The notes beneath the pieces were generated by a model. The model saw nothing but the letters and a program-made list of their open reading frames with translations. It was not told the DNA's origin and ran no database searches. A stretch of 6,349 nt of DNA from Stenotrophomonas sp. (GTDB lineage Bacteria; Pseudomonadota; Gammaproteobacteria; Xanthomonadales; Xanthomonadaceae): contig DOKO01000182.1 of NCBI GenBank assembly GCA_003510825.1, positions 1-6,349 on the forward strand, written 5' to 3'. Position numbers and translations under genes: made by a program. Numbering within the stretch: position 1 is the first letter of the stretch; each line of letters begins with the position of its first letter. Of this stretch, positions 1-5,212 are shown in pieces.

Positions 1-402
1 TGGCTGCAGGGCCACCAGCAGCGCGGCTGGTCGCGGCAGCAGCTGCTGCGCGTGGGCACGGTGCTGATGACCATCGGCATCACCGCCACCCTGGCGGTGC
101 TGTTCAACGCGGTGCCACTGCCTGTCGCGCTGCTCGGCTGGACCATCACCGGTTTCGGCATGGGCATGATCTACGCCAGCCTGTCGGTGCTGACGCTGTC
201 GCTGTCCGCGCCGCAGGAACAGGGCCGCAACAGTTCGGCCCTGCAGTTGAGCGAGGCGCTGTGCGTGGCTACCGCGCTGGCGTTGTCGGGTGCGTTGTTC
301 GCGCTGTTCGTCGAGCAGGCGCCGCACACCGGTTACGTGCTGTGCCTGGCGATCACGGTGGGCCTGGCAGTGCTGGGTGCGGTGGTGGCGCGGCGGGTTT
401 GA
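1..402 (+). CDS. MFS transporter, C-terminal fragment
   Basis: The frame is open from base 1, so this is the last 133 residues of a gene that starts before the window; the internal ATG at 70 and GTG at 52 are not real starts. About four hydrophobic segments are visible, near fragment residues 15-38, 41-69, 80-104 and 111-130, as expected for the last helices of a 12-TM transporter. The segment with GFGMGMIYASLSVLTLS, followed by a short polar loop (SAPQEQGRNSSALQ), is the glycine-rich helix plus loop typical of major facilitator superfamily exporters. The protein would sit in the inner membrane; the substrate cannot be told from this piece. It ends at TGA (400-402), just before an inverted repeat and a convergent gene. 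It is not an obvious copy of the MFS gene at the other end of the window. MFS family is fairly sure; subfamily is not. Confidence 0.85.
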   Translation, partial: WLQGHQQRGWSRQQLLRVGTVLMTIGITATLAVLFNAVPLPVALLGWTITGFGMGMIYASLSVLTLSLSAPQEQGRNSSALQLSEALCVATALALSGALFALFVEQAPHTGYVLCLAITVGLAVLGAVVARRV

Positions 403-411
403 GGGTTGCCT

Positions 412-450
412 GGGGTCAGAGCCCTTTCCTGCGTAAAGGGATCTGACCCC
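412..450. terminator. Inverted repeat, likely bidirectional terminator and dispersed repeat
   Basis: Two 16-nt arms (412-427 and 435-450) are complementary at 15 of 16 positions. The single mismatch is G421 opposite A441, and the loop is 7 nt (CCTGCGT). The arms read GGGGTCAGAGCCCTTT and AAAGGGATCTGACCCC. It fills the 54-nt gap between two convergent stop codons (402 and 457), the expected place for a terminator shared by both genes. There is no T-tract outside the stem, so a simple intrinsic terminator is not clear-cut; RNA 3'-end protection is an alternative. I recall nearly identical palindromes at many intergenic sites in Stenotrophomonas and Xanthomonas, so it is probably one copy of a dispersed repeat. 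It lacks the GTAG end typical of SMAG/REP elements. Confidence 0.7.
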
Positions 451-456
451 GGCGTG

Positions 457-2478
457 TCACGGGCGGGCGATCGCACCCACGTCGTCGATGTCCCGATGCA
501 GGATGCGCCGCACTTCCAGCACCGCCTGCGGGCTTTCCTGCACGCTGTGCCCGGAGATGATCACTTTCTCCGACTGCGCGCCCGGCAGGTGCGCGCTCCA
601 GTACGGCACCAGGCCATCGTCGGATTTCTCCAGCGGCAGTTCCGGTTTGCGCTGGGCGATGATCGAGTGGTACTTCAGCCCCGCCTCGATCGGCAGCTGC
701 GCGGCGGCCTTCACGAACGGATCGCTGGCCTTGAGGTTGTCGATGCTGTTGGGGATCTTCGGCTTGGCGGTGCCATCGACCTGCTGCTCGGCCTGCGCCA
801 GTGCCAGGAACACATCCTCGAACTTGCCCAGGATGGTCAGCGGCAGGCGCACCAGCCGGCCGATCAGGCGCCCGACCTTGTTGCCGGCGATGTCGGTGCC
901 CTGGTGCGGGGCGGCGATGAAGATCGCGCGCTCCACGTTCGGCTGCGCCTTGAAATGCAGCAGCGGCCCCAGCTTGCCCTGCACGCGCTTCAGGCGCTCG
1001 CCCTTCAGGTCGTAGTTGGCCAGCAGGTCGTTCCACAGCACATCACCGGAATCGCTGACCAGCAGCCGCGCCAGCACGCCACCCATGCTGTGGCCGATGT
1101 AGACCATGTCCTTCGACGCGCGCGTGTTCCCGCTGGGGTCGAAGTGCTGCAACGTGTCATTGAAGGCGTTTGCGATCTCGTAGCGGTTCAGCGCGATGGG
1201 CGCGTTGGTCGGGTAGTAGACCTGCCACACCTGGAACTGCCGGCGCAGCTCCGGGTCGCCCATGATCTCGTTGGCCAGGTTCACCCAGGCTTCCGGGCTG
1301 CTGGCCAGGCCGTGCAGCATGAAGATGATGCGGCGGTTCGGGTCCCACGGCTGCATCAGGTAGATGTGCGGCTCGCCGATGCCCTCGCTCAGGCCAAACA
1401 GCGTGCGCAGCGACTGCGTGGCGAAGCCACTCTGTGCCAGCCACAGGCCGTAGGCCGCGGTGAAGTTGCCGGCCAGCGGCACCTGTTCGCCATGCAGGGT
1501 GATGCGCTCGGTCGCTTCCGGCGAATACGCATCCAGTTCGACCTGCCGCGTGCGCATCACATCGTCCAGGCTGTCGCCCTCAAAGCGCAGCAGCGCGGTG
1601 ACATTGACCGAGGACATCTCGCTGAACTCGGGCACGCTGTCGTCATGCCGATGGCGGCGACCGCGCGCGGCGTCATCTTCGTCCGGCGGGGTCTCAGCCT
1701 TGGGTCCGTCGGCGGCCACCACCGGCACCACCAGTTTCGGCGGGTCCATCACCATCACCAGCTCGGCACCGAAGCCATCGCGGCGGTAGGTGCTGCGCAG
1801 GCCGACGAAGCTGACCGAACCGGCCGGCACCAGCTGCGAAGGAATGCTTTTCAGTGCCAGCTGCTGGTAGTTGGCCGCCAGCGTCCAGCTGCCGGCGGAC
1901 ATCGGCCGGGTGTAATCCTCGCCGGCGAGCGCCGCCGCCCGTGCACGCGCGAACAGCACCACGGCGGCCTTTTCCGCCGCGTAGTTGTAGTAGTCGCGCA
2001 CCTGCGTCTGCCGGTCCTCGAACGCACGGTCCGAGGGCGAGCGACCGCTGAAGAACAGGTAGGCATAGCCGTACCGCGCGGCCTCCAGCCAGGCGTCGAG
2101 TGCGGCATCGCTCATCGGCGGCTCGCCGGCGGCGTGCTTCTTCGGGGTCAGCGCCAGCGCGGCCTTCACCCATAGTTCGGACAGGGTCGACAGCCGCTGC
2201 TCGACATTCAGGTCATCGGTCATCAGCAGCGTGCTGCGGCAGACCAGGAAGTCCTTCTCGCACTGCGATTCGTCCAGGCCGGCGGCACTGAGCGTCTCGC
2301 GCGAGGCAGGGCTGAGCTTGCCGGTGTTGAGCACGTCGGCGCGCTTGTTCACCAGCGAATCGCTGGACGCCACCTGCTTGACGGTGACCATGGCGCAGCC
2401 GCTGCCACCCAGCAGGACGAACGCAGCCAGCAGCGCCGGCAGCACGCGCTGCCAGCGGATCGGGAAATCGAGGGTCAT
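457..2478 (-). CDS. Lipoprotein with C-terminal alpha/beta-hydrolase (lipase/esterase) domain
   Basis: This 673-residue protein starts with a lipoprotein signal peptide: basic residues (R9, R11), a hydrophobic stretch at 13-23, then GGSGC with the candidate lipidated Cys28. Gly at -3 is unusual, but the site still fits the broad lipobox pattern. Ala at +2 favours the outer membrane. Residues 29-380 match no domain I recognise and contain a charged, probably disordered linker at about 257-283 (PPDEDD, then RGRRHRHDD). Residues 383-660 are an alpha/beta hydrolase: the IIFMLHG oxyanion strand (H389-G390), the GHSMGG nucleophile elbow (Ser464), an AAPHQGT motif (522-528) as in lipase/PGAP1-like proteins, an SDDGLVP acid site (Asp621 or Asp620) and ISGHS with His644 as the probable catalytic His. 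It should hydrolyse an ester or acyl substrate in the envelope; the substrate is unknown. Its ATG overlaps the upstream stop (ATGA, 2475-2478), so it is coupled to the DUF4105 gene. AGGA nine bases upstream is a usable ribosome site. Confidence 0.92.
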   Translation of the reverse strand: MTLDFPIRWQRVLPALLAAFVLLGGSGCAMVTVKQVASSDSLVNKRADVLNTGKLSPASRETLSAAGLDESQCEKDFLVCRSTLLMTDDLNVEQRLSTLSELWVKAALALTPKKHAAGEPPMSDAALDAWLEAARYGYAYLFFSGRSPSDRAFEDRQTQVRDYYNYAAEKAAVVLFARARAAALAGEDYTRPMSAGSWTLAANYQQLALKSIPSQLVPAGSVSFVGLRSTYRRDGFGAELVMVMDPPKLVVPVVAADGPKAETPPDEDDAARGRRHRHDDSVPEFSEMSSVNVTALLRFEGDSLDDVMRTRQVELDAYSPEATERITLHGEQVPLAGNFTAAYGLWLAQSGFATQSLRTLFGLSEGIGEPHIYLMQPWDPNRRIIFMLHGLASSPEAWVNLANEIMGDPELRRQFQVWQVYYPTNAPIALNRYEIANAFNDTLQHFDPSGNTRASKDMVYIGHSMGGVLARLLVSDSGDVLWNDLLANYDLKGERLKRVQGKLGPLLHFKAQPNVERAIFIAAPHQGTDIAGNKVGRLIGRLVRLPLTILGKFEDVFLALAQAEQQVDGTAKPKIPNSIDNLKASDPFVKAAAQLPIEAGLKYHSIIAQRKPELPLEKSDDGLVPYWSAHLPGAQSEKVIISGHSVQESPQAVLEVRRILHRDIDDVGAIARP
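2475..2478 (-). other. ATGA stop/start overlap (translational coupling)
   Basis: On the minus strand the TGA of the DUF4105 gene (2477-2475) lies within the ATG(A) start of the lipoprotein hydrolase (2478-2476). This four-base overlap is a classic sign of co-transcription and coupled translation, so the two proteins are probably needed together and in related amounts. Confidence 0.9.
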
Positions 2479-3467
2479 TGCTGCGGGTCCTGCTCGGTGC
2501 CGGGAATGCCGCGGCGGATCACGGTGGAATAGTTCTCACCCGCGGCCATGTGCAGCGCGCGCTCGGTAATGCGGCCCTTGGCGTGCAGCTCGGCATACGG
2601 CACGCCGGGCATCAGCGCCCCCACCTCCTGTGCGTACTCGGCCAGGTAGCCGGACAGCAGCAGGCGATAGTCCAGCGGCAAGCCGGGGGCGATATGCCGG
2701 GCCAGGTCGAAGACGATCGTGGTGCAGTTGCTGGTGGCCGTGTTGTAGAACGCCGGTGCGGCATCCAGCTGCTTCGCCTCATCGAGGTAGGCGGCGAACA
2801 ACGCTTTGAGCTGGCCGCGATCCAGCCCATGCAGGCGGTACAGGTAGACGTCCTCACCGCGCGCGTTGGTACGCGTGCGCAGGATGTCGGTCTCTTCCGA
2901 GGCGACCAGGGTCATCTCGAAGCGACGGAAGAAGCCGCCCAGTGCCGAGAACGATTCGCCCTGCTCCTTGCGGATCTCCAGCGAGAACACCAGGTAGCGG
3001 CCATCGTCGAAACCGAACGAGACCAGGGTGTGGGCGATGGCCGGGCCCATCCAGTACGACAGCACGAGATCGGCCGAGCGCAGCTGGTCCAGGTCGTATT
3101 CGCGGCGCACCCAGCGCGCGTCGTAGTCGGTTTCCGTGCGCCAGGTGAAGTCACGCACGTTGTCCAGCACCACGTGGCGGCCATCGAAGGATGCCACGTG
3201 CAGGCGCTGGGCCACGTCATCGGCCCAGTCGCGGTCCTGTCGCGGGGTCAGCAGCAGCCACCACAGGCCCGCCAGCGCCACCGACGCCACGTAGAAGCCG
3301 GTCCAGCGCTTCGTGCCTTTCCCGCGCGCCACCGTCAACGCCGTCCACAGCGCCGCCAGCAGCCACAGCACGGCCGCGCCCGCCGACAGCCAGCCCGGCC
3401 CGGGCAACTGGTAGGCGAACAAACCGGCCACCCACAGCGCCAGCAGCGCCATGGCACATCCTGTCAT
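2475..3467 (-). CDS. Membrane protein with periplasmic DUF4105 / Lnb N-terminal-like domain
   Basis: A 330-residue protein in two parts. Three hydrophobic segments (about 2-19, 27-47, 58-74) form the N-terminus. The loop between the second and third is strongly basic (RGKGTKR), so it is probably cytoplasmic, which puts the roughly 250-residue C-terminal part in the periplasm. That part looks like DUF4105, a family I recall being renamed Lnb N-terminal periplasmic domain after the Bacteroides lipoprotein N-acyltransferase. Visible motifs are AHTLVSFGF with His146, FSLEIRKE (155-173 region) and FYNTATSNCTT with Cys248. His-before-Cys order plus an NC motif recalls permuted papain-like (LRAT/NlpC-type) enzymes; this is inference. 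I chose the ATG at 3467 because AGGA lies six bases upstream. A second ATG at 3452 also has AGGA six bases upstream and is the main alternative. The frame runs open to a TTG at 3566 without a convincing ribosome site. It is first in an operon, overlapping the lipase by four bases. The enzymatic role is not proven. Confidence 0.85.
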   Translation of the reverse strand: MTGCAMALLALWVAGLFAYQLPGPGWLSAGAAVLWLLAALWTALTVARGKGTKRWTGFYVASVALAGLWWLLLTPRQDRDWADDVAQRLHVASFDGRHVVLDNVRDFTWRTETDYDARWVRREYDLDQLRSADLVLSYWMGPAIAHTLVSFGFDDGRYLVFSLEIRKEQGESFSALGGFFRRFEMTLVASEETDILRTRTNARGEDVYLYRLHGLDRGQLKALFAAYLDEAKQLDAAPAFYNTATSNCTTIVFDLARHIAPGLPLDYRLLLSGYLAEYAQEVGALMPGVPYAELHAKGRITERALHMAAGENYSTVIRRGIPGTEQDPQQ

Positions 3468-3624
3468 CCAACGTCCTGCGGCTCTCACGGGCATCCTGTC
3501 GCGTACGGGGGGCGGCATAGTTAGCCACAAGCCGGCTGACGCTGGCATCACCGACCCATTCAGCAACGGGCGCGGGCCGGCCTGTCAGCGCATACTGGCC
3601 GGGTCACCACAGCAGGGAACAGCG
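3468..3624. promoter_or_regulatory. Divergent intergenic region
   Basis: These 157 bases separate the minus-strand DUF4105/lipase operon from the plus-strand GFA gene and must hold promoters for both, unless each is read through from elsewhere. For the GFA gene, CATACT at 3591-3596 is a possible -10 element (four of six to TATAAT), 28 bases before the ATG, but no -35 is evident. For the minus-strand operon the only AT-richer patch is around 3516-3530 (CATAGTTAGCCACAA on the plus strand), about 50 bases before the chosen start; no clear hexamers are visible. Both reading frames extend into this region without stops, but neither has a supported start there. I see no convincing operator palindrome. 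Confidence 0.35.
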
Positions 3625-4029
3625 ATGGGAATCACCTCCGTAGCCGGCGTGGCCGTGCAGCCCCGGCACCGCGCCACCTGCCATTGCGGCGCAGTGGAAC
3701 TGCTGCTGGACCTGCCCGATGGCATCGTCGACCCGCGCCGCTGCGACTGCTCGATGTGCCGGCGCCGCGGTGCCATCGCCGCCAGCGTTACCCGCGAGGG
3801 GCTGAAGGTGGTGCGCGGCCAGGAGCATCTGCGCCTGTACCAGTTCAACACCCACGTGGCGGAACACTACTTCTGCGGCGTCTGCGGCATCTACACCCAT
3901 CACCGGCGCCGCTCCAACCCGGACCAGTACGGCTACAACGTCGCCTGCCTGGAAGGCATCGATCCCTTTGCGCTGGGCATCATCCCGGTCAATGACGGGG
4001 TCAACCATCCCGCCGACCGCACGGCCTAA
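3625..4029 (+). CDS. GFA / CENP-V family zinc-binding protein
   Basis: This 134-residue protein carries the complete cysteine pattern of the GFA (glutathione-dependent formaldehyde-activating enzyme) fold. Cys19 and Cys21 (CHCGAVE) pair with Cys84 and Cys87 (FCGVCGIY) to make the structural zinc site. Cys40, Cys42 and Cys45 (CDCSMCRRRG) form the second, family-defining zinc site. The length matches single-domain GFA proteins. In Paracoccus, Gfa was linked to S-hydroxymethylglutathione formation, but most members are uncharacterised, so the substrate should be left open. There is no signal peptide, so it is cytosolic. The frame is open back to 3451, but the ATG at 3625 is preferred: GGGA lies seven bases upstream, and the CHCG motif then falls at the usual distance from the N-terminus. 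It is divergent from the DUF4105 operon, and its stop overlaps the end of a convergent small ORF by three to four bases. Confidence 0.9.
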   Translation: MGITSVAGVAVQPRHRATCHCGAVELLLDLPDGIVDPRRCDCSMCRRRGAIAASVTREGLKVVRGQEHLRLYQFNTHVAEHYFCGVCGIYTHHRRRSNPDQYGYNVACLEGIDPFALGIIPVNDGVNHPADRTA

Positions 4030-4199
4030 TGGCGCGTGCGGCGCGTGGCCGGAGCAACCTTCTGCCACGGTGCCATGCCGCTGCGCCCGGCGCGTGCGGG
4101 GCGCTTCAGCCACGGCCTGCGCGGTGGCAACGGCGGTTCGAGGGCCATCGGCGGCGGCAACGGACGGCGGCTGGGCCAGAGATGATCAAGCAGCCACAT
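4026..4199 (-). CDS. Candidate small Pro/Arg-rich protein (57 aa)
   Basis: On the minus strand, an ATG at 4199 preceded by GGAG at seven bases spacing opens a 57-codon frame ending in TAG (4028-4026), overlapping the tail of the GFA gene. The product has a hydrophobic start (MWLLDHLW) followed by a proline/arginine-rich body. I count 13 Pro, 10 Arg, 2 Lys, 4 Trp and only two acidic residues, for a net charge near +10. A PLPP element occurs twice ten residues apart (13-16 and 23-26). About 80% of third positions are G or C, close to the other genes here. No gene lies opposite it apart from the last bases of the GFA stop, so it is not a shadow of a plus-strand gene. I recognise no family. It could be a real small protein, an antimicrobial-like peptide, or a chance ORF in GC-rich DNA. 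The same frame continues upstream as a long antisense ORF, which I do not accept. Confidence 0.4.
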   Translation of the reverse strand: MWLLDHLWPSRRPLPPPMALEPPLPPRRPWLKRPARAGRSGMAPWQKVAPATRRTRH

Positions 4200-4359
4200 G
4201 GCAGGTCTCCGTGGGGGACGGGGATGACCGACTCTAGGCGTGCGGCGGCATAGGCCGCGTGAGTCCTTGCCTACACGGCGATGACACAGCGCGTGCGGAC
4301 GCGGCCCGCTACACTCGGGGGTACCCGGCCAATGAATGGCCACGTCGCAAGGACGCAGC
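4200..4359. promoter_or_regulatory. Intergenic leader of the secreted-protein gene
   Basis: This region lies between the candidate small ORF (minus strand) and the next plus-strand gene. TACACT at 4310-4315 is the best -10 candidate for that gene (four of six to TATAAT), 45 bases before its ATG. ATGACA at 4281-4286 resembles a -35 but is 23 bases away, which is too far for a normal sigma-70 promoter. AAGGA at 4349-4353 is a good ribosome site. On the minus strand, TAGAGT (complement of 4232-4237) is a weak -10 candidate for the small ORF. I see no riboswitch or clear operator. Confidence 0.3.
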
Positions 4360-5169
4360 ATGGATGTCACGACTCTGCACACGCGCGGTTTCCTGATGGC
4401 CGCATTGATGGCGGCCACCGCCAGCGCCCTGGCCGCAGCTCCGCAGCCTGCCGCCAGCCCTCTGCAACGGCAGGCCCGGACCCTGGCTGCGCTGACCTCG
4501 ATGGCCGATGAGGCATCCGCGGGCAGCGTGCCCAACCCGGACACGCTGGCCACAGGAAAATTCCTGGCGATGGTGATCGCCGATCCGGCACTGGTGCCCA
4601 CCGGCAGCGCGGGCATGGCCGCCATGGAGCAATCCCTGTCGCTCTGCACCAACGGCAATCTGGCAGGCAAGCAGTTGTTGCGCCTGGCCCAGGCCACGCC
4701 GGATCCGGAGCAATCACTTGGTGTCCTGTCGGATGCTGTCGATCGCACCGGGATCATGTCCATTGCCTGTTCTGCGCGGCAACTGGACATGATGGGCCGT
4801 GCACTGCTCGGGCGCGATACCGACGGCAACACATCGGCGGTGCTGGCGGGAATGCAGCAGATGACCGACGGCATGTCCTTCAGCATCGCCCTGGTGGTGC
4901 TCGGTGCCACGCAGACCGACGCGAGCTCCGCGGGCAACCGGGCATCGACCCTGGCCAGCGCCTTGCCGGTCTTTCGCGAAGCCGCCGCCGCCATGACCCC
5001 GGCCGGGCGAAAAACAACCCTGGACGCCGTCAAGCGCGCGTTGCAGAAGCCCGAGCGCGAGGGTCACATCGACCGCGATGCACGCCTGAAGTTGGAAGCC
5101 GCACTTCAGACGGATGCGTGCGCTGCCAGCTGCCAGGTGCTGGGCAAGGCGATCCCGGCCACGCGCTGA
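4360..5169 (+). CDS. Secreted/periplasmic protein of unknown function, four cysteines
   Basis: The product is 269 residues with a Sec-type signal peptide: a short n-region with H7 and R9, a hydrophobic core at about 11-24 (FLMAALMAATASAL), and likely cleavage after an Ala near 25-27. The mature protein is alpha-helical in appearance, rich in Ala, Leu, Met and Ser, and has four cysteines (96, 137, 244, 248). The last pair sits in CAASC, so one or two disulfides are plausible after export. I recognise no domain or catalytic motif. The ATG at 4360 is chosen because AAGGA lies six bases upstream and it puts the basic n-region at the N-terminus. An ATG at 4336 in the same frame would add eight residues and lacks a clear ribosome site. 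It stands alone: the upstream gap is 330 bases and the downstream gene is convergent. Being real is well supported by the signal peptide and codon use; function is open. Confidence 0.85.
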   Translation: MDVTTLHTRGFLMAALMAATASALAAAPQPAASPLQRQARTLAALTSMADEASAGSVPNPDTLATGKFLAMVIADPALVPTGSAGMAAMEQSLSLCTNGNLAGKQLLRLAQATPDPEQSLGVLSDAVDRTGIMSIACSARQLDMMGRALLGRDTDGNTSAVLAGMQQMTDGMSFSIALVVLGATQTDASSAGNRASTLASALPVFREAAAAMTPAGRKTTLDAVKRALQKPEREGHIDRDARLKLEAALQTDACAASCQVLGKAIPATR

Positions 5170-5180
5170 TCATCGCCTGT

Positions 5181-5203
5181 GGATGGCCACGACACGGCCA
5201 TCC
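5181..5203. terminator. Perfect hairpin between convergent genes
   Basis: GGATGGCC (5181-5188) and GGCCATCC (5196-5203) form a perfect 8-bp stem with a 7-nt loop (ACGACAC). It sits in the 43-nt gap between the stop at 5169 and the convergent stop at 5213. The symmetric position suggests a bidirectional terminator. There is no T-tract on either side, so strength is uncertain. Confidence 0.6.
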
Positions 5204-5212
5204 GCCAAACGC

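Noticed and set aside
406..2175. 589-codon plus-strand ORF opposite the lipase lipoprotein
   Set aside because: It is antisense to a gene with clear catalytic motifs and a signal peptide. Its product is low-complexity (Gln, Arg, His, Val) as expected for the shadow of a GC3-rich gene, and it starts inside the 412-450 repeat region.
2478..3524. 348-codon plus-strand ORF opposite the DUF4105 gene
   Set aside because: It is a shadow frame of the DUF4105 gene, rich in Gln, Arg, Val and His, with no domain and no good ribosome site.
3468..3566. 33-residue longer N-terminus of the DUF4105 protein from a TTG
   Set aside because: The TTG has no ribosome site, the added residues are not hydrophobic or otherwise signal-like, and ATGs at 3467 and 3452 are well led.
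3451..3624. Longer N-terminus for the GFA protein
   Set aside because: The upstream 58 codons lie in the divergent promoter region and overlap the DUF4105 start; GFA proteins normally begin shortly before the CHCG motif, and the ATG at 3625 has its own ribosome site.
4281..4315. ATGACA / TACACT as a sigma-70 promoter
   Set aside because: The spacing is 23 bases, well beyond 16-18, so only the -10-like TACACT is kept as a weak candidate.
4200..5033. Long minus-strand ORF opposite the secreted protein, running into the small ORF
   Set aside because: It is antisense to a well-supported gene and its Arg/Ala/Ser-rich product has no motif. Only the part after the ATG at 4199 has a ribosome site and lies outside the opposite gene.
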